From: Byssochlamys sp. IMV 00236 | Taxonomy: Eukaryota > Ascomycota > Eurotiomycetes > Eurotiales > Thermoascaceae | DNA length: 25,824 nucleotides | Reading direction: 5' to 3' | Assembly (NCBI GenBank): GCA_001931875.2 | Contig: MSJH02000464.1 | Coordinates: 1-25,824, forward strand | In this document: piece by piece, positions 7,284 to 17,990 of the stretch | How the letters are laid out: each line of letters starts with the position of its first letter | Numbering within the stretch: the stretch's first letter is position 1 | Position numbers and translations under genes: made by a program | The notes under the pieces: generated by a model | Told to the model about the DNA's origin: nothing | What the model saw: only the letters and a program-made list of their open reading frames with translations | Databases searched by the model: none

Positions 7284-9884
7284 ATGGCAAAGCAAAGACA
7301 AAAGAGAAAGAGCAGCAAAAAGCGTCTTAATCCACTTGAACGAAAGAGAATTGAGGCTGGAATGAAAGAAGCCACCTCAAAGATAACAGCGCTTTCTCCA
7401 GATCAAGTAGCACCCGTTGTATCAAAAGTAAGAAACCTCTCCTTTCAGAAGAAGCCTGTACTCATTCTTTTATTAGTTGGCCTGTGACGATGCGACTGAA
7501 CGTGCCTGGGCTGCTGCCTGTGTATCCAACCTGGTCATTTCAGATGCTTCGACTCGTAAAGTTTTGTTGTCGAAAGGAATTGTACCTTTACTGATTGAGC
7601 GTCTTGGGGATAATCAACAGGAAGTAAGAGATGAAGCCCTCGGAGCACTGAGGTAAAGTGTACAAAATGTAGAATATATCACGGTCTAACAGGTCTATAC
7701 AGAAATCTTGCTTCGGTTGATCACACTGTCGCCAACGAATATTATAATCGCAACATTATGCAGCCTTTATCTACACTCCTTCCACAGGTAAAAAGAAAGA
7801 TTCCCGTTAAAAAGATAGTTATTGACTTGGATAGATTTCACAAACTATTGACGACATGATTAAAGGAACACCTATTCAGGATGATCAGGATGCTGATAGA
7901 AGAAGATCCATATGGGATGTAGCAGAGAACTTTATTTATGTTGTCTGGAGTATTTGGTAAGCACACGCATTGATCTTGACTTTTCTTATTCTGAACGATT
8001 TCTTAGCGAAGCATCTGATAAATACATTACAGCTGTCAACAGAATGAACATTGTCACCTTTTTATCGTCCTTTTTGACATCTTCTGCACATTGTCCAACA
8101 CGTGTTGTCATTGCCGCTGGTAAGATATATATGCATATATACAAGAGAAAAGAAATGATTGACTATATTAGGACAATGCTTGAATACATTGACGGATGAT
8201 AATAAGGATATTTATATCGAATTCCAAAATCACCCAGAATATACAACCACTTTATTGAACCTTATTAACGACTCGAGTAGTACGCTTGTTCAAGTGCTGG
8301 CATGTGGTATGTGCATATACGCATATAAATGACCTAAAGCTGACTCATTGTTGTAGCTATTCTGTTAAATGTTAGAGAAGTTGTTAATATATCCAGTAAA
8401 TGGGATGAAGACAATGACACACTTGGTGAACTGAATAAAGTAATCGTGCCTGTTCTGACAAAGGCATTACATTATGATACTCAAGAAGCAGCCAATAAAG
8501 TGATTGAAGCTGTTCAAAGCGGAGTAAGTTTTTGCAAAAAGAGAGTAAAAGATATGTATTGATGGGTTTATGTTTAGAAAGTTAGAAAAGACAATGACAC
8601 CATAGACGTGATTACACCTAAGCCAAAGCAACCTTTAACAAGTGAAGAGGTAAACATATAAAATCAAGGCTTTTTAATATACTAATCCATTATATAAAAA
8701 AAAGGTGTATGTACAGCATGTAGAGGATCAATTGTCGATTGTTCAATTAGCTCTTGAGTTACTGGCAGATATCTGTGTGCAAGATGACTCTGAAGGTAAT
8801 AAAAAGATAAAGAGAAAGACTATGACTGACATTGAAAGTAGAAGATGGATATCAAGACATGGATGAGGTAATGGAAGGTCAGGAAGAAGAAGATGAGCAA
8901 GATGAACAAGATGACGAACAAGCGCAAGAGGACCCAGTGACAATAGAAGAAGTCCGATCAAACCCTGTGTTACGAGCTTATATGACAGAGGTGTTTCCCC
9001 AGTTGATCCGTCTGTCTGGTGCAACCCCCATATCATATGAACAAACCTCATTGGTCCCTCATATTACACACGGATTCATACTCACTCATCAGCGTGCCTT
9101 GGAGTGTCTGAATAATTTCTTATTAGCTATGAATGAGATTCCATCAAAATATTGGTTTAAAGAGCATAAATCAGATGCTGTTCAGCTGTGGCGATGGTTA
9201 TTCAATATGGCTAATGAAATTAGTACATATAAACCAAATGATTGGCTGAATTTAGTTGAAATTATTATTGGATGTTTATGGGCCCTTGGAAGAGGTCTGG
9301 GTCAAGATATAGTAAGTGTTTTTTTTTTAAATGAATACGTGAGCCTAATCCTTTTTATAGCCCCTGGATAGGACCGATGTGGATGCACTCTGTGGTACTT
9401 TTGAATCCATGCCACCAGATTCATCCATGAGAGTCAGGATCGTAGGTTGTTTAGGACCCATTGCCATGCGCCAGGGTGATATTGAAATGAATAAGGTACT
9501 GAGTGTTACACATAACAGAACTATTTTTAACCCTTGATAGACGATTGGCTTATTCATCATGAAATTAATACAATCCAAACGAAAAGAGCCCTCAGTAGTA
9601 GTTGAAGCATTGAACTTTATGTTTGATGTCTACAGCGATTGTGCATTTGATTATGACTTGCCTGTCTTTATTGAATGTGGATTCTTGAATGGTTTAAAAC
9701 AAGTATTACCCAGCGTTCGTTCTATGGTGAGAAACATGCAACTTTAAATATTTCAAATGACTTATGTTTAATATAGGTGAAATCAATTGATAAAAGAAAG
9801 AATTTTGATCTTAGACTAAGAGGAGACGAAGCTTTGGATAATTTGATTGCATTTATCAAATACAAAAAGTCAGAAAGATCTTAG
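7284..9884 (+). CDS. SYO1: SYO1/HEATR3-like symportin (HEAT/ARM-repeat ribosome assembly factor)
   Basis: I reconstruct 13 exons: 7284-7427, 7477-7652, 7703-7787, 7835-7956, 8007-8119, 8172-8306, 8357-8523, 8578-8649, 8705-8795, 8839-9311, 9361-9495, 9541-9726 and 9777-9884; all introns are GT-AG, phases agree, and the product is 668 aa, close to fungal Syo1. The basic N-terminus (KQRQKRKSSKKR) fits a nuclear signal. ARM/HEAT repeats start near residue 49 (ERAWAAACVSNLV, later EVRDEALGALRNLASV). A strongly acidic insert at about 370-402 matches the acidic loop of the family. Syo1 co-imports ribosomal proteins L5 and L11 for assembly of the 5S RNP. The stop is followed after 217 bp by the UNC93-like gene on the same strand. 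No damage is visible, so the gene looks functional. Confidence 0.9.
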
Positions 9885-10101
9885 TAATGATAATAAAAAA
9901 AGGGTTCATTCAAAAAGGGTTTTTCTTAAGGGTTGCTTGTGTTTCTTGTGGTTGTACGTGGGAAACTTTAGACACTCTGAAACTGCACCAATTTTATTTT
10001 CTTTTTAGGGAAATCTGTCAGTTATCATTCCCTTTTTTAATAAGAACGCTTTTTTTTATTAATATTCTTTTCTTTCTTTACTTTTTTTTTTTTTTTTTGC
10101 T

Positions 10102-11559
10102 ATGGCTTTTAAACTACCCTTTCGCTATAGTGACCCTAATGTCCAAGTGTTCTTGGTAGGCTTCATCTGTTTTTGTTGTCCGGGTATGTTCAATGCCTTG
10201 AACGGTATGGGTGGTGCTGGTCAAGCCGATCCAAAGGTCACAAATGATGCCAATACGGCCCTAGCTGTTACTTTTACTGTTTGTTCCTTAATTGGTGCCC
10301 CTATGTAAGTTTATTTCAATTTTAGAAACATATTGTTTATCCCTATTTAAAGTTTCAATATCCTTGGTCATCGTGTACTCGTTCCTGCTGCTTTGACATA
10401 TGTTCTTTATGTTGGTTCTTATCTTACTCCTAACCCTGGTTTCACTATTGCTACTGGCGCTATCCTAGGTATTGGTGCTGGTTTACTTTGGACTGCACAA
10501 GCTGGTATCATGATGTCTTATCCTGATGAAAAGGATAAGGGCAAGGCATTCTCTATCTTTTGGATGACATTTAACCTTGGCGCAACCGTAGGTGCTGCTA
10601 TTTCCCTTGGCAATAACTTTAACAACACGACAAGCACAGTATCAATTGGCACATATATCGGTTTTATGTGTATCATGGGCTTTGGTGCCTTTTTATCACT
10701 CGCCTTACTCCCCGCTCGTAAAGTGATTCGTTCGAATGGAACACCCGTATCACTGCACAAGTTCTCTAATTGGCGTCGTGAAGCAGTCGAGATCTTTGCT
10801 CTGTTTCGTGACTGGAGAATGATCTGTTTGATTCCTTTATTCGCAGGCTCTAATTGGTTTTACACCTACCAGTTCCAAGTCTACAACGGTGGTGGCTTCT
10901 TCTCTCTCCCTGCTCGTTCTTTGAACAATCTTGTCTATTGGCTCTGCCAGATTATTGGAGCTGGCTTCTTTGGTTGGTTACTTGATTTCAATAAACTGGG
11001 TAACCGCAAGAGTCGTGCATTCTTTGGTAACACTGTTGTCTTGTCTGCTCTCTGTGCTGCCTGGATCGGCGCTATCTTTGTTCAGAAAAAATTCACTCGT
11101 GAAAGCGTCGCCTTGGCCAACTTTGAAAAAGTTGATATCAACTCTGATGGCTATGCTGGATATGTCATTCTCTACGCTATCTTTGGTTTGGTAGACGCTA
11201 TCTATCAAGGCTTTATTTATTGGTTACTTGGCACAATGACAAATGATACCGAACGCGCTGCGCGCTATGGTGGGTTCTATAAGACTATTCAAAACGCTGC
11301 CAATGCCATTGCTGCTCAAGTGGATGCTACCCATGTTCCATTCATGACCCAGCTAATCATCAACTTTGCTATTGAGGGCGTTGGCTTGTTATTGGCCTAT
11401 ATTGTCTGCTTCCAAGTGTCAGATGTCACAGTGGAGGAGGTTGATAATCTCATAAATGACCAAGGCACAGAAATAATGATTGCCGGTCAAGTAGAGAATG
11501 TTGGAGAGAGTCAAAAGAACATCAAAGTTGAACATGTTGATCATATCATTGATCCTTAA
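10102..11559 (+). CDS. UNC93-like major-facilitator-type membrane protein
   Basis: Two exons, 10102-10304 and 10353-11559, with a 48-nt intron; 469 aa. The protein is hydrophobic with about 11-12 transmembrane segments. Family signatures are PGMFNALNGMGGAG after the first helix, the loop SYPDEKDKGKAFSIFW followed by FNLGATVG, and late in the protein the NDTERAARYGGFYKTIQ loop. The C-terminal 40 residues are polar and cytosolic. Fungal UNC93/DUF895 proteins belong to the major facilitator superfamily; their substrates are mostly unknown, while animal relatives regulate channels or traffic receptors. The ATG follows a T-rich leader. The gene is intact. Confidence 0.88.
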
Positions 11560-11742
11560 TTCCTATATACAATAATGCACTCATACTCATATTCCCCTCT
11601 TCTTTTTTATTTTTTTCATTCTTATATATTATTCACATTGCTTTTATATAAAAAAGTTTTTATTCGTATGCTATGTCGATTTAATAATGAAAGTTGACTG
11701 TAATGAGCTTGTCTCCCCCTTCTTTATTGTTCTGTCTAAAAT
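11560..11742. other. 3' flank of the UNC93-like gene
   Basis: AT-rich with T runs; probably holds the polyadenylation signals of the upstream gene. Nothing else seen. Confidence 0.4.
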
Positions 11743-12030
11743 GATCTCAACTCACTTTGGGACATTGTCAAGAGTCGCACCAAAGACTTCATTCGACAAT
11801 TCAGTCGTCGGCATGTGGCATGGAGAAAGCAGCAACTCCGGGCTCTGCAGAAGAAACGTCAACGACTTCTTCAAATTTTTATTTCTGATTCTATCTTGGC
11901 CATTCACGCCTCGCGTGGAACAACAAATCCAATCCCTTCAGCAAGGAGTGAGTGACAACGCGACTTTGAAGATATATTAATAACCACTATTATCCAAATT
12001 CTGAAGAGTCGGGAGTGTGGTGTCCCCTAA
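11743..12030 (+). pseudogene. LINE retrotransposon relic: linker before the reverse transcriptase
   Basis: A frame from 11743 encodes a Trp/Arg/Lys-rich stretch (SLWDIVKSRTKDF, then RRHVAWRKQQLRALQKKRQ) typical of the segment between endonuclease and reverse transcriptase in LINE ORF2. It ends at TGA 11953-11955, while the neighbouring frame carries the next piece (VEQQIQSLQQGVSDNATL), so a frameshift lies near 11915. The expected following reverse-transcriptase domain is missing here; a matching class of sequence resumes at about 15285, so this may be the 5' part of the same interrupted element. Confidence 0.65.
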
Positions 12031-12088
12031 GAAAAATAATCAGATTACGCCTTTACAAAAGTTAAACTTTTTTCTTTTTTTGAGTTCA

Positions 12089-12275
12089 CAGATAACAAAG
12101 TACTTATTGATCACTTCCTCCGCTGGTTATCCAACAAAAGTACTACGCTTGAAATAAATGTTATTGAATTTACGTTGATTCTTAGTGATTTACTACAATA
12201 AGGCATATGTTTCCATGTGGATTGTGAATGCATGATTATTTGGTTTATTTAATGTATAGTACTTTTGTTGTTGCG
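12089..12275 (+). repeat. Dispersed repeat R, partial central copy (first part)
   Basis: Aligns with 18802-18975 at roughly 80% by eye, including the AGATAAC start and the long shared block TTTCCATGTGGATTGTGAAT. It breaks off where the arm copies continue; the rest of the family reappears at 16665. Confidence 0.75.
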
Positions 12276-12715
12276 CTTTTTTTTCATCATGGACAGTTTT
12301 TTACCAAAGTCGGAATTGTGATTACATATATGGTACAGTACAAGAGAGGGGGAGAGAAAGAGAGAGCATTTACGAAGTGCCATCACAGCAGGCGGGAGGG
12401 GGCGAAAAAATAAGAGGATGTGGATGACCCATTCAGCGTTTGCTCGGTGGCCCGGCAATGGAACCGACAGATATTCTTCGCTTGCCAAGGATGGGTTTCT
12501 TCTTTCCCTCAACACAAGCCATAGGCAGAATGGGTACTACAATGAGTTTGTGATATCGGAGTAAGAAGTCGCCTTACGATGGCTGGAAGATATCAACAAA
12601 ATAGAAGGGCAGTTTTTGTGAGAATAAAGATAATGTTTTATTATTTTTTTAGCAGTTATATTTATACTTTTCTTGTACTGGAAAGTTTCAGTAAAGATGT
12701 ATATTCCTCTAGCAC
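12276..12715. other. Stretch without a clear gene
   Basis: Includes a purine-rich run (12340-12370). At 12420-12520 a short plus-strand frame (DPFSVCSVARQWNRQIFF) has protein-like texture and could be a transposon scrap. 12620-12715 is the AT-rich 3' flank of the minus-strand relic that follows. Confidence 0.35.
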
Positions 12716-13969
12716 TTAATTAGTAGAATCATAATCCAGGTTTACATAACGACACACTCTTGACAGTAATTTAATTGTTGATTCCCCAAATTCTTTAGAT
12801 ATATTACTATGCAAACAGGAAATGGCGAATAAGTCATCCAAGCACGAGACTAATTGTACAATACCTTGCTTAGTGGTAGGGGTTCTCATCCTTGATACTT
12901 CACAGAAAGCATATATTCCGGCCAATGATTTCATGTAAAAGAATGTAGTGTTTGTTCCTAAAAAGAAATGGATTAGCATTTTTTTTTTTTTTTTTTTTTT
13001 TTTTTCCTCTCGGATCATACCAATCGTTTGGGAGGCAAGTACGCCATTGAGATGATATTTTTGAATGACTGACTGAGCAAATACAGCAAGCCGATACAAA
13101 TCATTCATGGATAGCGTGTCTGATGTTTTTTTAACTTTTATTTCGCCAAAACAGCTTGAGTAGCTGAAATGATATTGCTGGTAAACATCCACGACATAAT
13201 CGGGTCGTTGATCAAGATCATCCGTTACTATTTGGGTATTGGAGCTATGACACACAGCGACAACTAAGTTAATGAAAGCTTGTGATCAGTATGCTTACCA
13301 GTGTGATACTTTGGATGGGCTATCAACTGCCAACAGGCATTGCATGAGAGGATGCACGTATGAAGCAATAAGATGACCTTCGGACAAGGATTGCAAGTCA
13401 ACGTCCTTTCACGTGGGAGTCCTCATTAGCAGAAGTAAAAAAGGAACATTAATTGTTGAAAAATGGCAAACCAAAATTACTTACAATGACTCGATCGCAC
13501 GGATGACGTTCTGCTGAGGCCCTTCCACCGTACTGGCCAATGAGAGCAATCTAATTTGTGCTTTCAGGCTGCTGATTTCGTTATCTCCAAAAGCTTGTAA
13601 GAACAAAACGTGAGCACTACGCATTATACATAGATGCCGAGATGCAATTACCACTGGAATACTCTTGATAGACATAGCGACGTTGGTTTCCATGATTTTC
13701 CGGAATGACAACTGCTGTGCGAGCTGCTGGTGCGAGGCTTTGAACAAAGCTGGCGAGAGAAATTCCGCAGGTATGGTTTCGTACTCAAAGCGTTTCTGCA
13801 AAAAGAGGATCGATGGCATGGAGCTGCAAAAAAAAAAAGAAGGTCAGCGGGGATGAGGAGCTTGCAACAGGAAAGGCTGAATAACCTACAGAAGCTCATT
13901 GTTGTATTCAGTTTTTAGTTGTAATTTTAAAAAGGCAGTTAAGTCGATGCCATGCGAATTAGATTCTTT
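12716..13969 (-). pseudogene. Decayed multi-exon gene with a PD-(D/E)XK-like nuclease signature
   Basis: Minus strand. Well-supported pieces are 13299-13399 (about; SEGHLIASYVHPLMQC), spliced by a 54-nt intron (13245-13298) to 13244-13021, then by a 63-nt intron (12958-13020, containing a long A tract on the sense strand) to 12957-12716. The joined frame reads HCSNTQIV across the first splice and IGTNTTFF across the second. It contains RPDYVVDV followed by FGEIKVKK, which fits the PD...ExK catalytic layout of restriction-like nucleases. Upstream coding texture reaches 13969, but the exon at 13494-13819 cannot be joined in frame to the next one: the best donor and acceptor are one base out of phase. 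Another frame conflict lies near 13800. The family looks like one repeated in Mucoromycota genomes; function unknown. Confidence 0.5.
12979..13005. repeat. Homopolymer run of about 27 T
   Basis: Lies inside an intron of the minus-strand nuclease-like relic, where it is a poly-A tract just before the pyrimidine-rich acceptor. Its exact length is likely to vary between reads. Confidence 0.9.
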
Positions 13970-14229
13970 AAAAAGAAAAGCTGAATGTTGTTAAATAAGA
14001 CGCGTGTTCGTTTTATAGGGAGAGAATCTACGACTGCTATTTATATTATTGTCGTCACTGACATTATTTATGCTTATGTTATTATTGTTATACTAGTAGC
14101 TACTATAGTTATTATTATTATAAGTTGTTCTTATCAGATGCGATAGAGGAATGTAAAGTAGAATGTATGCTCTACTGTAAGATTATACTCGAGTTATTAT
14201 AATGATTATCTCATCAAACACGTCACTCA
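13970..14229. other. AT-rich low-complexity stretch
   Basis: Dominated by TTATTATT-type sequence (14040-14130). No gene seen. Confidence 0.6.
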
Positions 14230-14356
14230 TTGAAGTGTTGATCCAAGCAGTCATATTTTCCACAGTTGGATAAGCAATGCTCACAGTACGCGTGAAAGCC
14301 CTGAGACACATTGTTGTCATCAATAATCCAGTCATCCACACGGTCCACAGTGACAC
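14230..14356 (-). pseudogene. Cysteine-rich coding scrap
   Basis: On the minus strand a frame ending at a stop near 14230 reads DRVDDWIIDDNNVSQGFH followed by AYCEHCLSNCGKYDC. The texture is protein-like and the CxxC/Cys spacing suggests metal binding, but no family is recognised. The upstream end is cut by the inverted-repeat element that starts at about 14357. Confidence 0.35.
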
Positions 14357-15272
14357 TGTGTGAAGTATTGGTTGTTGTTGTTAGTACTCATGTAAATGTG
14401 TAATGATGAGTCTCTGTTTATTAGTAGTGAGAGGAAGAGCTCATAGCAAAATGAAATTGTATTATATTAAAAGAGATCGGAGTACTAATTAAGATACATG
14501 TAATAAAGTCAAATGTAATCTCACAAGTAAAGATTAGTATTAGACATGGTCAAATACAACAATGTATACCGAGTAAAGATACAGTGAGATCATGGAGCCC
14601 TGTAAAACGCATTTTTTGAACAAAATCGACAAGAAGTAGCGTTAGAAAATAGAACTTTGATCTGGACGCCATCAAAAAGATTTCATAGTAGGTTCAGTGG
14701 AGGAAATGGGATATATTGACTGAGGGTTTCCCAAGCGAAGCTGCAGCTAGCTGTATTATAGATGGATTTTATATCCAAGTCAAAAGATGAAGACACCCGT
14801 ATGAAGAAAGCGAACATAAAGCGGGATTATGTTTGCCATACCACTCAGGATAAAGCTAGGTTTTTGATCTGAAGATTGAAAAATGCATGAGTGCGTCAGC
14901 TGCAGCGAAGCAGTTAAGCATTCATGTTCGAACTGCGTATTGAAGATACCCATTTAGCCTTGTAAGAATCCAAAACTCGAGTTTCGGTATCCGATGCATT
15001 TATTCCTTTTTTTTTCTTTTTCAGTGAGGAAAACCGCAGTGTCATGTTTGACCATGTCTAATACTAATCTTTACTTGTGAGATTACATTTGACTTTATTA
15101 CATGTATCTTAATTAGTACTCCGATCTCTTTTAATATAATACAATTTCATTTTGCTATGAGCTCTTTCTCTCACTACTAATAAAAGGACAAAACAGAGAC
15201 TCATCACTTCTTTGCTTTTATTCTACACATTTACACGAGTACTAACAGCAATCACAACCAATACCTCATACA
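14357..15272. mobile_element. Small inverted-repeat element with a Tc1-type transposase relic
   Basis: The left terminal repeat (about 14357-14554) matches the reverse complement of 15047-15272. The inner 140 bp are nearly identical; the right copy has two small insertions near 15182 and 15208. The 490-bp interior holds a decayed transposase fragment. This is the layout of a non-autonomous derivative of a DNA transposon. I could not define a target-site duplication. Confidence 0.75.
14801..14943 (+). pseudogene. Tc1/mariner-type transposase helix-turn-helix relic
   Basis: Two frames together read RMKKANIKRDYVCHTTQDKA and then, after a frameshift near 14870, SASAAAKQLSIHVRTAY with a stop at 14941-14943. 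The 'AAAKQL.IHVRTA' stretch is the second helix-turn-helix of Tc1-like transposases as found in Mucoromycota. No DDE residues remain. Confidence 0.6.
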
Positions 15273-15284
15273 TTAACCAACTAT

Positions 15285-16620
15285 CAGATCAGCTACACCC
15301 TCAAGCTCTTCCATCTAGCTTGTCGCTGCTGGAAATGATACCGTCCCTGAATTGCCTACTCTATGCTGACGATGCAGTCCTCATCGTCGAACGCTCAAAT
15401 ACGGTTGATATACTAAGATGATGCAAAAATCATAGTATGCATATAGGCTACAAATGGAATCCAGCTAAATGCGTGGTTTTGGACAGTAACGCAGATCAAA
15501 TTACATATACCCTTTACGATCAGCCATTACCAAGAGGAATAATTTTCGCATACCTTGGCATCTCCTTCAAACCGGGTGGGCACCTCGATCCAAAAGAACT
15601 AATTCAACGTAATACCCGTAAGGCTCTTGCAACGATGAGCATGTTGTCATCTGTTGGCGTGAATCTCTCCGATTTCTCTGTTTCTTTGCATCATGTTTTA
15701 CGCTCATATCGCTCGACCTCAGCTTGAATATGACCTAGCTATCAATCATCTCACGGTCTCTCGACTTTACGCTCTAAAGGAAGCCCAGAATGATTGCATC
15801 AAGAAAATCCACGGTGCTCGAGGCAAAGTGTCTACTAAGTTTATGTTCCACATGTCCAAGTTACCCTCATATCGGAATGAGTCAGTATACTACAGGCACA
15901 GTTCCTCTTTCGTTCTTTATATTTGCCAGAAGATACACTGCGTACTTGTCTGTTACCTTATATCATCAATACCAGAGGTAGCCAGTGGTACGCTCTCTCT
16001 CGTACATCGCTCTGAAAAACAGTGCTGTCTACTACTGAGGAACCCGACACTCGCTCACTCAAGGCTGCTAAACGACGCTTTTTGCAACAGAACCTAGAGA
16101 TCCGCCAACGATACCGAAACTCCAAATTGCTTTCTAACTGCTGCCGATCAATCTCTCTGGATCTTATACTTTGGTTGTCCATGTCTAAGTCAGAGCGCAG
16201 TCACTGTATACGCTGGAGACTAGGCTGGCTTCCAGGTAGCAAACCTCGACCATTCCTTAAGCACCCAAAGCAACAGCTATCTATAAATCACTCTATTAGC
16301 TGCCTTAATATGCACCGACGTCTGTTCATGTCTGAAAATATATGAGACCCATTATCATTCCATCAGAATATGCTTCGTTTACGCCCTTCGGTTCCCCCAA
16401 ACTTAGCCCCCACCTGTCTCAGCGACGCCCGATTATATGTTTCGTACTATATGAATTAGATCAGTCACACCATAACAAATTGATTTCTACTAAGTATTGT
16501 CATGGTCAAAAGCTTTCTTGTATGATTATATCCATTTCTTTAACTTATCATCGATAACTCTACTCATTACTTCCCTTTTACATTTTTACCCTTGTTCCCA
16601 TAAAGGGGGTTTTTTTTGCT
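15285..16620 (+). pseudogene. LINE relic A: reverse transcriptase palm, thumb and 3' end
   Basis: The frame from about 15285 contains the reverse-transcriptase catalytic box LLYADDAVLIVE (about 15355-15390). An in-frame TGA lies at 15419-15421, after which the same frame continues (MHIGYKWNPAKCVVLDSN, FAYLGISF). A frameshift near 15690 leads to FYAHIARPQLEYDLAI, and more shifts occur near 15900 and 16025 before TRSLKAAKRRFLQQNLEIRQ and SERSHCIRWRLGWLPG. Order and content fit a fungal LINE ORF2 from palm to C-terminus. The start is cut by the inverted-repeat element. Dead copy. Confidence 0.85.
16588..16617 (+). terminator. Hairpin plus T run at the 3' end of LINE relic A
   Basis: CCCTT and AAGGG can pair around a short loop (16588-16608) and are followed by eight or more T. 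This probably marks the element's 3' end, used in recognition by its reverse transcriptase; that role is inference. Confidence 0.5.
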
Positions 16621-16664
16621 AGCATTCACTTCCAAACGAATTGAGCGGGTCTGGACGGACGTTT

Positions 16665-16865
16665 GTTATATTATTTTTGCGCTCATTTAGACCATCATGT
16701 TTAAACAATAAAACTGTTGCTTTAAATCAAAGCTCGTCAAAAAGCCACGTAATTTAGTGTCACATGAGGATATTATGCAGTGCCCTGAGAAAACTCCTTC
16801 AACAAAAATAAAAAAGCAGAAGGAGTTCTGAAAGGAGATACGATGATATAGGTAGCTAACCCTTC
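16665..16865 (+). repeat. Dispersed repeat R, partial central copy (second part)
   Basis: Aligns with 19150-19324; the strongest block is GTGTCACATGAGGATATTAT at about 16758-16777, with ATCAAAGCTCGTC just before it. It lacks the middle of R and the part found at 12089-12275. Confidence 0.7.
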
Positions 16866-16879
16866 CCCTATTTCTTCAC

Positions 16880-17990
16880 TCAGCTTCCGGTCAGTTGGTC
16901 TCCAGTTGGATTGGCGCTCATATCAAAAGTATGGCACCGGCTTTTCTGCCAGACCATCGCTTGTCTTTTATGTTTCCTGTTCTATTCATGCACTGTTCAG
17001 GCTTGCGCCTATTTTATTCCGGGTCCTTGGTTTCCTGTTTACAACCTCTGATGTTTCCAGCTGCCTTAACTATCATTTGGGAGAAACTAACACAATTTTC
17101 TTGGACCTATGTGCTCATCTCCCGTTGCCTACAATTGTCGAAAGACCTTCTTCCATAACGTCACTAGAAATTCGCTCATATGATTAGTTGCTAGTACATC
17201 ACACTTTCACGGTGGGTTTGGGATTATAGTGCTTTCGTCCTAGGCTGGGCTATCCATCACAAAGGCTGTTATCATTTGATAAGCGACGTATCATCAGACT
17301 GCTTAAACGGATAATGATCGCACAGTCAAAATACAAACCTTTTTTGCTCGACTCTGCCTGCCTTTACTTGATACGCCGTGGCACGACTTAACAGTCTCTG
17401 AACTTTTGGATGAATTCTGCGATGGACTACTGAAGCCGCTGGTTTGCCCATAGCTAGATGTTGTACACCCTAACGTTGTTCGTTCCAGGCCTAGAGATTC
17501 TTTGAAAGCAACGTTTTCTTCTCCCTCGAGTTGGATGCCTATTACTGGCAGATTATGGCAGGTTCCCCTACCACTGCCAGTCCGCACCGTTTGGTTTGGG
17601 GCGTTACATGAAAAGCTTCTACATGGCTCCACTATGTATCGTCTGCTCCCCGGTAAGTTTTCTGTGGCTTACTGTCCGTGCTCCTTCCTAGCATCTCGCT
17701 GAAGGAAGAATAGGATCACTTTCTCTTTGATTGCACACACAGGTTCGCTTACTGGCAACTGTTTTGGAAACACTTCTTTGGCGTTCAAGAAGTTTCTGTT
17801 ATTGAAATCATAGCAGCGCTCTTCCAGTTATGCATGGTTGAAAAGTATTTGTCTGCTTATGATAATGCCAGCATTATCGACTATGCTCTTTTTGCTGTAT
17901 GGCGCGCAAATTGACGATTTATCTTTGATGACACGTCATTTATTCTCTTTACTTGGCCCTCTTCGAAAGGAAGAAGCCGTTTTAGCTTAA
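16880..17990 (+). pseudogene. LINE relic B: C-terminal part with zinc-binding domain
   Basis: Protein-like frames alternate along the plus strand: DWRSYQKYGTGFSARPSLVF (from 16906), then PLLDTPWHDLTVSELLDEF (about 17355-17415), PLPVRTVWFGALHEKLLHGS (about 17565-17625), and DHFLFDCTHRFAYWQLFWKH (about 17715-17775), ending at TGA near 17913. The Cys-x-Cys ... Asp-His ... Cys ... Trp pattern is that of the zinc-binding domain found at the end of LINE reverse transcriptases (zf-RVT). In-frame stops and shifts show it is dead. The sequence differs from relic A, so it is a second family. Confidence 0.7.
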
